A DNA stretch of 52,337 nucleotides from positions 1 to 52,337 of the forward strand of contig SUYO01000009.1 in assembly GCA_015060385.1 (NCBI GenBank), read 5' to 3'. The stretch is from Bacteroidales bacterium (GTDB lineage Bacteria > Bacteroidota > Bacteroidia > Bacteroidales > UBA932). Below are positions 17,251-25,444 of the stretch, in pieces. The translations under genes and the position numbers were made by a program. The stretch's first letter is position 1. Every line of letters starts with the position of its first letter. The notes under the pieces were generated by a model. The model saw only the letters and a program-made list of their open reading frames with translations. It had not been told where the DNA came from and did no database searches.

Positions 17251-19096
17251 GAATCTTTATGGTCATTCCCGGTCTGATCTTCGAACTGCTCAGGCCGTTG
17301 TAGTCCATGATGTTCTGCGCACTTACGCCAGGATAGTTCTTCGCGATGCTGTAGAATGAATCTCCTTCCCTGACAACATATGTCGTATACTCACCGCTTG
17401 ATGAAGATGCCGCCTTGGAGGTCTGAGCCGCCTGTGAAGCCTTGGTTGCCGGAGCTGCCACTATGAGCTTCTGTCCAACCCTGATATTGTTGCTCTTCAG
17501 TCCGTTCCATGATTTAAGCTGAGCCACCGTACATCCGTGTCTTTCAGCGATCTTTCCAAGGACATCACCGCTCTTGACCGTATATGTCGTGGCATTTGCC
17601 GGTGGTGCTGACTTGGCTGCCGAAGAAGATGACGAAGCTGATGCAGGAGCATTTCCACCCCTATATATCACCAGTCTCTGCCCTACACGTATATTATTGC
17701 TGGACAGATTGTTCCATCTCTTGATCTGGGCAACCGTACATCTATGTCTGCTCGCAATTCTTCCGAGGTAGTCACCGCTTCTGACGGTATAAACGACTCT
17801 CTCTCCGTCTGCACCGTCCTTGATCTTCTTGAGGGTCACAGGGTTGAAATACTCGTCAGCCTTATGTCTGTAGAGGGAGTCCTCATTGTCTATGAAGGCG
17901 TTTGAATAATTATATGGAAGGCGGAGTATATACTCCCTGTCGTTGCCGGGGATAATTTCGTGGCTGTACTGAGGATTGAGGTTCTTGAGTTCATCCAATG
18001 GAGCACCGGTAAGGTCGCTCACCTGTCTGAGATGAAGCATCTTGTTAATCCTGAAGGTATCTACATGAGCCGGCATCTCGATGGCCGCCGGCTTTATTCC
18101 ATGTTCCTTATAGTAGTTCATGGCATAGAGGGCACCTACGAATGCAGGGACATAGCCCCTTGTCTCACGAGGAAGATAAGGGTAGATATCCCAGAACTCC
18201 CGTTTTCCGCCGCTTCGGCGTATAGCCCTGTTCACATTGCCGGCGCCGCAGTTGTACGAGGCGATGGCAAGGTTCCAGTCGCCGAAGATCTCATATGAAT
18301 CCTTTAGATACTGGGCGGCAGCCTCGGCAGACTTGACAGGATCAAGCCTCTCGTCGACAAATGAGTCTATATGAAGGTCGTACATCTTTGCAGTAGCATA
18401 CATGAACTGCCACATACCCTTTGCACCTGCTCTTGACACCGCTCTCGGATTGAGGGCGGATTCGATGACTGCCATTGCCTTCAGTTCCTCAGGCATGTCA
18501 TATCTGTTGAGTATCTCCTCAAAGATCGGCATATAGTACCTGCTCAGACCGAGGATCTCGGACATCTTGGCAGACATCTTTTCCGAATACAGGATGATAT
18601 AGTTCTTGACGATGTCATTGTAAGGAAGAGTGATGAAGGAATTCATCTGCCTGATCCTTTCGATATAGACTTCGTCCGAAACATTCGACTGGAAACGCAC
18701 CGAGTCCATGTCATATTCGCTGATATCGTCAGCGCTGACCCTGCTGTGCACATACCAGAGACTAAGAAGACTGTCCGACACCTCAGGAGTATAGTCCTCA
18801 GGATTGATGCCGGCAGCACCCCTGCCCTCATTCTCCTCATAAACCTCCATCATCTCCAGAGTAAGGCTGTCAGTGTAAGCCAGTTCCATCCTGTATCTCT
18901 CCAGTTCGTTCCTGAGAGAGTCCAGTTCCTCCCTGAGCCGGGTATTCTCGTTGATAAGGTCAGCCTTCTTCACCAGCTGGAGCTGCATCTTCTTCTTTTC
19001 CTTGGCAACGGCAACACCTTCTCCTGCCTCCTGAGCATTCAATGTTACCGCAAAAGCAGCCGCCAGAGCGACTGCAAAGATCTTTCTTATATTCAT
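17240..19096 (-). CDS. mltD: Membrane-bound lytic transglycosylase MltD-like with three LysM domains
   Basis: The 618-residue exported enzyme cleaves peptidoglycan between MurNAc and GlcNAc with formation of 1,6-anhydro ends. It has a signal peptide (MNIRKIFAVALAAAFAVTLNAQ), a coiled-coil stretch (about 40-95), the GH23 SLT domain with catalytic Glu212 in VIESALNPRAV, then KGMWQFM and ASYNCGAGNVNRAI, and three C-terminal LysM repeats (about 424-468, 497-541 and 573-616), each with an xYxVxxGDxxxxIA core. The TTG two codons upstream is not needed; ATG 19096 gives a clean signal. The gene closes the parA-parB-DUF5683 cluster (22-bp gap), linking chromosome partition to wall remodelling. Confidence 0.93.
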   Translation of the reverse strand: MNIRKIFAVALAAAFAVTLNAQEAGEGVAVAKEKKKMQLQLVKKADLINENTRLREELDSLRNELERYRMELAYTDSLTLEMMEVYEENEGRGAAGINPEDYTPEVSDSLLSLWYVHSRVSADDISEYDMDSVRFQSNVSDEVYIERIRQMNSFITLPYNDIVKNYIILYSEKMSAKMSEILGLSRYYMPIFEEILNRYDMPEELKAMAVIESALNPRAVSRAGAKGMWQFMYATAKMYDLHIDSFVDERLDPVKSAEAAAQYLKDSYEIFGDWNLAIASYNCGAGNVNRAIRRSGGKREFWDIYPYLPRETRGYVPAFVGALYAMNYYKEHGIKPAAIEMPAHVDTFRINKMLHLRQVSDLTGAPLDELKNLNPQYSHEIIPGNDREYILRLPYNYSNAFIDNEDSLYRHKADEYFNPVTLKKIKDGADGERVVYTVRSGDYLGRIASRHRCTVAQIKRWNNLSSNNIRVGQRLVIYRGGNAPASASSSSSAAKSAPPANATTYTVKSGDVLGKIAERHGCTVAQLKSWNGLKSNNIRVGQKLIVAAPATKASQAAQTSKAASSSSGEYTTYVVREGDSFYSIAKNYPGVSAQNIMDYNGLSSSKIRPGMTIKIPRK

Positions 19097-19118
19097 GGTC
19101 AATTCAGTTTCATATGTA

Positions 19119-20141
19119 TCAGAACCTTATGCCCACCCTCATGCCGACAGCGTTGCCGACCGGATTGGTGACTGCCCCCGGGTGCATCGCATACTCGTTA
19201 TATGGCGATATGACGGCTGGTTCCACTTTCATGCTTATGTCATCCGTGACTTCAAAGTCATGCATGTATGCAAACACATTGGCATCGATGATCTGAAGCA
19301 CATACACGGCGACGGTCGCCAGGATGGAATAGTCCCTGTAGCGTCTGTATACGTCCCTGTACCACTTGGCGGTTTCTGCATCGATAGGCACATTATCCTT
19401 CACCTCCGGGTCGGTGCTTGAAGCCTCGTTATGTATTCTCTTGAATCTCTTGTAGTTACTATTGTAGTTCATCAGAAGATGACCGGACACAAGAAGACCA
19501 CCCCAATAGATAGGCACCTTGAAGAGCTCTCCGTTATAAATCTGTCCCAGACCGGGAAGCAGCAGGGAATACAGGGTCGCTCTGCCCGGAAGCGGTTCCT
19601 TGTCGCTCTGGTAGCATACCAGTCCGTCCATCATCGAGCCCCAATATACAAGTCCGGCTCCAGCCATAAGCCAGGTTCCCATCCTTTTAGCCCTCATATC
19701 CACTACCGGAGCTTCGTGCGGATATGGAGTGCCAGTCTCTGTCTCAAATGCAAGCTTGTCAAGCTCGAAAGTCTCAAATGCTTTTTTGGTCTTCTTGTAT
19801 TGGTGGAGATAATATCCTCCGGTACCCGCCAGGGCACCTATGCCACCGTATACTATAGGAAGTTTCCAGTAGTCCCGGTTATAGATCTGGGCTGTACCGG
19901 GGGCGAATACGGAGCCTGCGAACATGGTACCGATCTCGATCTCCTGCTTGTGGGCGATACCACGTCCCCATTCCTTGAACGAGAACAGTTTGTCTGCGGT
20001 ATCTGCCACTGCCGTAGAGTCAGCATTGTCGTTGTATGTCTGCTGAAACGCCTCCTCCTTGAACTGGGCCTTGCCTTCAAATGCAAAGCCTGCAAGAAAA
20101 AGAAAGAATGTGAATATGTATCGTATTACTCTTCCGTGCAT
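19119..20141 (-). CDS. DUF5683 domain protein
   Basis: A 340-residue protein with an N-terminal signal/anchor (IFTFFLFLAGFAFEG), a low-complexity region, and the DUF5683 core with hydrophobic segments and repeated P-G-x-G-Q-I-Y-N-like motifs: FAPGTAQIYNRDYWKLPIVY and LLPGLGQIYNGELFKVPIYW, both followed by GG. Proteins of this family sit after parB in many Bacteroidales and are membrane proteins of unknown function. The start overlaps the end of parB by 16 bp, so translation is likely coupled. Confidence 0.85.
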   Translation of the reverse strand: MHGRVIRYIFTFFLFLAGFAFEGKAQFKEEAFQQTYNDNADSTAVADTADKLFSFKEWGRGIAHKQEIEIGTMFAGSVFAPGTAQIYNRDYWKLPIVYGGIGALAGTGGYYLHQYKKTKKAFETFELDKLAFETETGTPYPHEAPVVDMRAKRMGTWLMAGAGLVYWGSMMDGLVCYQSDKEPLPGRATLYSLLLPGLGQIYNGELFKVPIYWGGLLVSGHLLMNYNSNYKRFKRIHNEASSTDPEVKDNVPIDAETAKWYRDVYRRYRDYSILATVAVYVLQIIDANVFAYMHDFEVTDDISMKVEPAVISPYNEYAMHPGAVTNPVGNAVGMRVGIRF

Positions 20142-21061
20142 TTCTCTATTGCCTTGAGGAACTTTCTGATTTCTTCATCGGAATTGAAGTGGATGGTCAT
20201 GGACCCCTTTCCGCCGTTATTCCGCTTCAGGCTGATATTATTTTCAAAATACCTGCCGACTATCTCAAGTACCTTGAAGTACTCTTCTGGAAGTTCCTGT
20301 CCGTTATCATCCGCTGTCTTCTTCGGCTCTGACATCTTCCTGATCTTTTCTTCGAGTTGTCTGACCGACATGCCATCCTTTATCACAAGATCGCACAGAT
20401 ACTCCTGAAGTCTTACATCCTCTATTCCAAGCAGAACCTTGGCATGTCCCACGCTGAGAAGGCCCACCTTAAGGTCGTGCTGAATCTTAGCCGGCAGTTT
20501 GAGAAGGCGGAGGAAGTTCGTCACAGATGCCCTTTTCTTTCCGACCCTGACAGCCATCTGCTCCTGGGTAAGGTTACATTCCTCGATAAGTCTCTGATAG
20601 CTCATCGCGACCTCAATAGGGTCAAGGTCCTCTCTCTGGATATTCTCGACGATAGCCATCTCGAGCATACCCTGGTCATTGGTATCCCTGATATAGGCCG
20701 GAATCATATCCATTCCCACGATCTGACTGGCCCTGAACCTGCGCTCTCCGCTGATGATCTGGAACCTTCCGTCTGACTTGCGTCTTACCGTGATGGGCTG
20801 GATCAGACCCAGAGTCCTGATCGACTCCGCAAGTTCCTCAAGAGCATCCTGATCAAAGGACATTCTTGGCTGGAAAGGATTCGGCTCGATCATATCCACA
20901 GGGATACGCAGAATGTCAGCCATGGCCTGCTGAGGCTCTACGGCTGTTCCTGCCACTTCCTTATTTACATAACCTACGGGTTTTCTGATCTGACTGAGGT
21001 CCGCACTATCTCCAAGTAATGCTCCAAGACCTTTTCCGAGTCCTCTCTGCTGTTTGCTCAT
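20126..21061 (-). CDS. parB: Chromosome-partitioning protein ParB (CTPase/parS-binding)
   Basis: The 311-residue ParB loads on parS and spreads as a CTP-dependent clamp. The N-terminus has RGLGKGLGALL (the ParA-stimulating peptide region), then PFQPR, the CTP-binding GERRFRAS motif, ENIQREDLDPIE, an HTH with RVGKKRASVTNFLRLLKLP, and a C-terminal dimerisation region. The length is normal. It starts 3 bp after parA. Confidence 0.97.
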   Translation of the reverse strand: MSKQQRGLGKGLGALLGDSADLSQIRKPVGYVNKEVAGTAVEPQQAMADILRIPVDMIEPNPFQPRMSFDQDALEELAESIRTLGLIQPITVRRKSDGRFQIISGERRFRASQIVGMDMIPAYIRDTNDQGMLEMAIVENIQREDLDPIEVAMSYQRLIEECNLTQEQMAVRVGKKRASVTNFLRLLKLPAKIQHDLKVGLLSVGHAKVLLGIEDVRLQEYLCDLVIKDGMSVRQLEEKIRKMSEPKKTADDNGQELPEEYFKVLEIVGRYFENNISLKRNNGGKGSMTIHFNSDEEIRKFLKAIEKCTEE

Positions 21062-21064
21062 CTT

Positions 21065-21832
21065 CTAACTGTTCTTTTCAAGTACTTCCTTGGCAAGGTT
21101 AAGATAATTTGTCGTACCGTTGCAGATAACATCATACAGAATGATAGGCTTTCCATGGGAAGGTGCCTCGCTCAATCTTATGTTTCTCTGGATTATCGTA
21201 TCGAACACCATTGTGCCGAAATGCTCGCGCAGTTCTCCGAGGACCTGGTTGTGTACCTTGGTTCTTCCGTCAAACATGGTCACGAGGAAGCCTTCGATGG
21301 TAAGTGACGGATTTGGTCTTCCCTGTACGAGCCTGATGGTCTGGAGAAGCTTTCCAAGACCTTCAAGGGCGAAGAATTCCGGCTGAACCGGGATTATTAT
21401 GGAGTCTGCGGCTGTAAGCGAGTTCACTGTTATGAGACCGAGGGAAGGAGAGCAGTCGATGATTATGTAATCATACTCGTTTCTGAGCGGCGCAAGCGCA
21501 TCCTTGAGGACCGACTCCCTGTTATCGTTACCGAGCATCTCGATCTCCGCTCCCACAAGGTTGATATGCGACGGAATCATATGGAGATTCGCAATCTCTG
21601 TCTGTATCAGCGTATCTCTGATACCGATAGCGCCGATCATCACCTCATAGAGCGTCCTCTTCTGGTCATTGTCCGGAGAAAAGTTAAGGCCGGACGTCGT
21701 ATTTGCCTGGGGGTCTGCATCAATTATAAGCACCTTCTTTTCCAGTACCGCAAGCGACGCCGCCAGATTTATCGCAGTGGTTGTCTTGCCTACTCCACCT
21801 TTCTGATTTGCTATTGCTATTACTTTTCCCAT
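21065..21832 (-). CDS. parA: Chromosome-partitioning ATPase ParA (Soj)
   Basis: The 255-residue deviant Walker ATPase starts MGKVIAIANQKGGVGKTTTA, with the signature lysine in KGGVGKTT, the Walker A' DADPQANTT and Walker B IIIDCSPSLG. It binds non-specific DNA as an ATP dimer and is stimulated by ParB to move origins. ATG 21832 is chosen over the ATG 4 codons upstream because the conserved N-terminus begins there. A TAATTTTG box lies 28 nt upstream. Confidence 0.97.
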   Translation of the reverse strand: MGKVIAIANQKGGVGKTTTAINLAASLAVLEKKVLIIDADPQANTTSGLNFSPDNDQKRTLYEVMIGAIGIRDTLIQTEIANLHMIPSHINLVGAEIEMLGNDNRESVLKDALAPLRNEYDYIIIDCSPSLGLITVNSLTAADSIIIPVQPEFFALEGLGKLLQTIRLVQGRPNPSLTIEGFLVTMFDGRTKVHNQVLGELREHFGTMVFDTIIQRNIRLSEAPSHGKPIILYDVICNGTTNYLNLAKEVLEKNS

Positions 21833-21860
21833 ACTGTCTTTCATTAGGACATAATCCTTG

Positions 21861-21868
21861 CAAAATTA
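21861..21868 (-). promoter_or_regulatory. Bacteroidota -7 box for the parA operon
   Basis: On the minus strand the box is TAATTTTG, 28 nt before the parA start at 21832 and facing the divergent box at 21902-21909. Confidence 0.55.
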
Positions 21869-21901
21869 CTAAATTTATTTCACACATCATCTTTTAATTA
21901 C

Positions 21902-21909
21902 TACATTTG
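21902..21909 (+). promoter_or_regulatory. Bacteroidota -7 box for the second lipid kinase
   Basis: TACATTTG matches TAnnTTTG and lies 20 nt before ATG 21930. Confidence 0.55.
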
Positions 21910-21929
21910 TTGATAAATTGTCAACACCT

Positions 21930-22895
21930 ATGAACATTTCCGACAAGAAGGACATATGGCTCGTTGTGGTCAATGTATTTGCCGCCTCGAAGAAGGCCGG
22001 CTCCGTATGGAAGAAGGCAGCAGTGATGCTTGAAGAGGCCGGAGTACCGTACAAGGCGATGTTTACCGGAGGGGCGGACAACGCCATCGCCATAAGCAGG
22101 AAGGCCTGCGCCATGGGATACCGCAAGTTCATGGCGGTAGGCGGCGACGGCACCGTACATGATGTCCTCAACGGAATCGCGGAACACGTATATGCTCCCG
22201 ACACCACGGATGTCAGCATCAGCGACATAACCCTTGGTGTTCTGCCGGTCGGTTCGGGAAACGACTGGGTGAAATCCACCGGCGTACCATGCGACATCCG
22301 AAGTGCAGTCGAGGTCATCGCCAAGGGTCGTACGGGGCTTCAGGACATGGTCAGAGTTACCGTCGGCGATACGGTTTCATACATGGCAAACATCGGCGGC
22401 ATCGGCCTGGATGCTCGCGTGTGCGAGATCGTGAACCGGAAGAAGGAACAGGGACGAAGGGGCAAGCAGCTGTATGTCAGCGCACTTCTATACTGCATAA
22501 GACACCGCGTGCCTGTAAAAGCCAGGATCATCTGCGACGGAAAGGAAATATTCAACGGCAAGTACCTGTCCCTCGGATTCGGAGTGGGAAAATATTCCGG
22601 AGGAGGAATGAGGCAGACTCCGCTTGCAGAACTGGGAGACGGCCTGCTGGATGTCACCGTGATTCCTGATATTCCTTTATGGATCATAGCCAAAGAGGTT
22701 CCGAAGCTGTTTACCGGTACATTCCACAAGGTAAGCGTACTCACTCTGGCAAAATGCCGTAGTGTCAGCATAATCCCTGAGTGTCAGGCAGATGCAGAGC
22801 CGGTAGAAGTTGACGGAGAGGTTATCGGAAGAGGCCATACCACAATGGAAGTCCTCCCGGAACAGATAAATGTCATCATGAAGGATCCACGTTGA
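21930..22895 (+). CDS. Diacylglycerol/lipid kinase family protein, second paralogue
   Basis: The 321-residue protein has the same DAGK catalytic architecture as the protein at 10751-11590 but is clearly divergent. It contains VVVNVFAAS in the N-terminal loop, VGGDGTVHDVLNG (GGDGT motif), VLPVGSGNDWVKS and the C-terminal ELGDGLLDVTVIP. Length and motifs are intact. ATG 21930 is used; an in-frame TTG 12 nt earlier is less likely because it lies about 9 nt from the promoter box. The gene is divergent from parA, and its last 20 bp overlap the convergent priA end. Whether it acts on diacylglycerol, a sphingoid base or undecaprenol is unknown. Confidence 0.9.
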   Translation: MNISDKKDIWLVVVNVFAASKKAGSVWKKAAVMLEEAGVPYKAMFTGGADNAIAISRKACAMGYRKFMAVGGDGTVHDVLNGIAEHVYAPDTTDVSISDITLGVLPVGSGNDWVKSTGVPCDIRSAVEVIAKGRTGLQDMVRVTVGDTVSYMANIGGIGLDARVCEIVNRKKEQGRRGKQLYVSALLYCIRHRVPVKARIICDGKEIFNGKYLSLGFGVGKYSGGGMRQTPLAELGDGLLDVTVIPDIPLWIIAKEVPKLFTGTFHKVSVLTLAKCRSVSIIPECQADAEPVEVDGEVIGRGHTTMEVLPEQINVIMKDPR

Positions 22896-25095
22896 CGGTA
22901 ATGTGGCAGTCCCGTCCTGAAGACTTCTCGAATTCATTCACTATCCTGCGTATCTCATCCTTACGTATATAGAGCTGTCTGTCCTTTCTGAGACTCAGGC
23001 GGATGGCCCTTATGAACTGTCCTGCAACCTTGTCAACGGCAGGAGCATATGGCCCCGTGACATCGGCGGTCTTCGCCAGACATCCGGCAAGCACACCTGC
23101 CTTTTCAGCAACGACATCTTCACGGAAGCCCCGGACGGAAATCTCTATCATCCTTGTATAAGGCGGGAAGTCGAAGTCCTTTCTTTCCTCCAGCAGGCTT
23201 CGGTTGAAACATCCGCCATCCCCTGCGATAATCCTCCGGTAGACGGGATGTTCCGGCTGAGAGGTCTGGATCACGAACAATCCCTTCCTTTCCCTCCTTC
23301 CGCACCTTCCGCGGAACTGCTCCATCACCTGGATGGATTTCTCATCGGCTCTGAAATCCTGAATGCCGAGGAAGGCATCTGCCGCAATTACAGCGACAAG
23401 GCTGAGATTTCCGAAATCAAAGCCCTTGGTAACCATCTGTGTTCCGATCAGAATGTCGATCTCGCCGTCAGCGAAAGCCTTGATGGTCCTGGCCTCATAT
23501 GACTTGTTCTGGGCAGTATCGCTGTCAAGCCTTGCCACACGCGCCTGCGGGAAAAGAGCCTGTGCCTCTTCCTCGATCTTCTGCGTGCCGGCTCCGAGAG
23601 CCTTCAGCTCCCCTCCGCACCGGGCACATGAACCCGTATACGGAACAGATGTGCCGCAATAATGACAGAGCAGCCTGTCTCCCCCGGACATATGCCTGCT
23701 GAGGCTTACGTTGCAATGCGGACATTTAGGAATCTCGCCGCACGAATCGCACTGCAATGCCGGAGCCCAGGACCTGCGCGAACGCAGAATCATCACCTGT
23801 CCCCCATCCGAGAGCGCCTTTTCAATATGGGAAATGAGCTTTCGGGAGAAATTGCCCACCATTCCCCTCTTGCGCCTTTCCGCCTTTGTATCAATGATTT
23901 CCACCTCGGAATCTTCCGTTCCGTGATAGCGCTCCTTAAGTTCGACAAGGGTATGCCGCCCGCACTCGCAGTTATACAGCTCCTCCAGCGAAGGAGTGGC
24001 CGATCCGAGGATTATGTCGGATCCGTGGATCATTGCCAGCATCAGAGCGGTATCGCGACCGTTGTACCTTGGGGCCGGAGAATCCTGTTTGTATGAACCG
24101 TCGTGTTCCTCATCGACGATGATGAGCTTGAGTCCATGGTGGGGCAGGAAAAGGGACGAACGGGTGCCGAGGACGACATAACCTTCGCCGCATCGGACGG
24201 TCTCGGCCACATTCCTTCGGCTCACGGCCGATTCAGCGGAATGGAATACGGAAAGTCTATCTCCGAAATGGGAGTAAAGCCTTTCCTCCAGCTGCCGGCT
24301 CAAGGCGATCTCGGGCACAAGGTAAAGTACATTCCCGCCTTTCGAGACCGCTTCCATGGCGGCCTTTATGTAAATTTCAGTCTTTCCTGAACCTGTGATT
24401 CCATGCAGGAGGACTGGCTTTTTCTTCTTGAAACCATCCTTTATATTCCGGTAGGCCTGCTGCTGGGCCGGGCTGAGAATTACCTTCATCGCATCGGCCG
24501 CCTGCGGGTCGGAGGCTGTCGCATCCGTCCCCTTTTCAGCTTCAATCAAGGCTTCGATTGCAGTTTCCAGTTCCTTCTGTATCCTGACGGCTTCCTCTAT
24601 GTACTTTGCCTTGGCCTTCGTGCCGTCACGGCTGCCGGCAATGAGTTCCTGCTTACGTCTCAGTCTGTCTTCGATTCTGGAGATTTTCTGACGCATGGAG
24701 TCCAGAAGTTTCTCTCGCCGGGCAGCAGCCCTGGCGACAGATGCAGCATGGGCCTCTTCAAGATTGACCTTCCCCAAAGGGTAGGCAGCCTTGTACACTT
24801 CTCCTACCGTACACAGATAATAGTCAGCCACCCTGCGCCACAATTCTATCTCCTCAGGGTATATGCTTTCAAGTCCGTCTTCTACTGACTCTACCGGCCT
24901 TATCTTCGCGGTATCGGTATCAGGCACGATTCCGACAGCGGTGACCACTCCGGAATACAGGCGGTTTGCAAAGCGTACTTTGACACGCTTGCCTACACAG
25001 ACCGCCTCCGGGCTCATGCCTTCAGGAAGACTATAGCTCGGTTCCCACTCCAGTTTCAGCGGGAGGATGACTGATATGTAGACCGGTTTCCCCAT
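22876..25095 (-). CDS. priA: Primosomal protein N' (replication restart helicase PriA)
   Basis: The 739-residue PriA loads the replisome at stalled forks. It shows the N-terminal 3' DNA-binding domain, helicase motif I GITGSGKTEIY, the DEEHDGSYKQD motif II region, motif III GSATPSLE, and the two zinc-binding clusters CDSCGEIPKCPHC and CHYCG..CARC between the helicase lobes. C-terminal motifs IGTQMVTKGFDF and QFRGRCGR are present. Length is normal. The last 20 bp overlap the convergent lipid kinase gene. Confidence 0.97.
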   Translation of the reverse strand: MGKPVYISVILPLKLEWEPSYSLPEGMSPEAVCVGKRVKVRFANRLYSGVVTAVGIVPDTDTAKIRPVESVEDGLESIYPEEIELWRRVADYYLCTVGEVYKAAYPLGKVNLEEAHAASVARAAARREKLLDSMRQKISRIEDRLRRKQELIAGSRDGTKAKAKYIEEAVRIQKELETAIEALIEAEKGTDATASDPQAADAMKVILSPAQQQAYRNIKDGFKKKKPVLLHGITGSGKTEIYIKAAMEAVSKGGNVLYLVPEIALSRQLEERLYSHFGDRLSVFHSAESAVSRRNVAETVRCGEGYVVLGTRSSLFLPHHGLKLIIVDEEHDGSYKQDSPAPRYNGRDTALMLAMIHGSDIILGSATPSLEELYNCECGRHTLVELKERYHGTEDSEVEIIDTKAERRKRGMVGNFSRKLISHIEKALSDGGQVMILRSRRSWAPALQCDSCGEIPKCPHCNVSLSRHMSGGDRLLCHYCGTSVPYTGSCARCGGELKALGAGTQKIEEEAQALFPQARVARLDSDTAQNKSYEARTIKAFADGEIDILIGTQMVTKGFDFGNLSLVAVIAADAFLGIQDFRADEKSIQVMEQFRGRCGRRERKGLFVIQTSQPEHPVYRRIIAGDGGCFNRSLLEERKDFDFPPYTRMIEISVRGFREDVVAEKAGVLAGCLAKTADVTGPYAPAVDKVAGQFIRAIRLSLRKDRQLYIRKDEIRRIVNEFEKSSGRDCHITVNVDPS

Positions 25096-25143
25096 TCCGT
25101 TTGCGAAGATAGGAAAATTTTTGACTTATTTTTCAAGAAAAGT

Positions 25144-25173
25144 TTGCAGGTTCAGAAAAATTGTCTACCTTTG
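25144..25173 (+). promoter_or_regulatory. Promoter of tRNA-Phe
   Basis: TTG at 25144-25146 and TACCTTTG at 25166-25173 are separated by 19 nt, a full Bacteroidota primary-sigma promoter. The tRNA begins about 40 nt further. Confidence 0.8.
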
Positions 25174-25213
25174 CAATCCCAATCGAAAGAAAGGGTAGTT
25201 CTAAAACAAAAAT

Positions 25214-25286
25214 GGTGTCATAGCTCAGTTGGTAGAGCAAAGGACTGAAAATCCTTGTGTCCCTGGTTCGATTCCCGGTGACACCA
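25214..25286 (+). tRNA. tRNA-Phe (anticodon GAA)
   Basis: The 73-nt gene begins GGTGTCATAGCTCAGTTGG, has anticodon arm AAGGACTGAAAATCCTT with anticodon GAA, a T-arm with GGTTCGATTCC, and ends GGTGACACCA with a fully paired acceptor stem (GGTGTCA/TGACACC). The CCA is not encoded. Its 3' 12 nt plus the next base recur at 29561-29573, which marks it as the integration site of a small element. Confidence 0.97.
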
Positions 25287-25287
25287 C
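25275..25287 (+). repeat. att-like direct repeat, left copy (3' end of tRNA-Phe)
   Basis: CCGGTGACACCAC, exactly repeated in the same orientation at 29561-29573. A tRNA 3' end is the classic target of tyrosine-recombinase elements, which leave such a duplication at both boundaries. Confidence 0.75.
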
Positions 25288-25290
25288 TCA

Positions 25291-25327
25291 AAACCGCAAT
25301 AGAAGTGATTCTGTTGCGGTTTTTTCG
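25291..25327 (+). terminator. Terminator after tRNA-Phe
   Basis: Arms AACCGCAA (25292-25299) and TTGCGGTT (25314-25321), extended by AGA/TCT, are followed by a run of T. If the tRNA was an integration site, this terminator would have been brought in by the element. Confidence 0.85.
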
Positions 25328-25444
25328 TGTTTTGCGGTGATTTGATTGTATGTTTAAGATAGGAATGATAACCATTTAGATATTAGCTTATTTAATGACT
25401 GCATTTGAATAAATATCACTATATTAGCGACATTAAATATTGTT

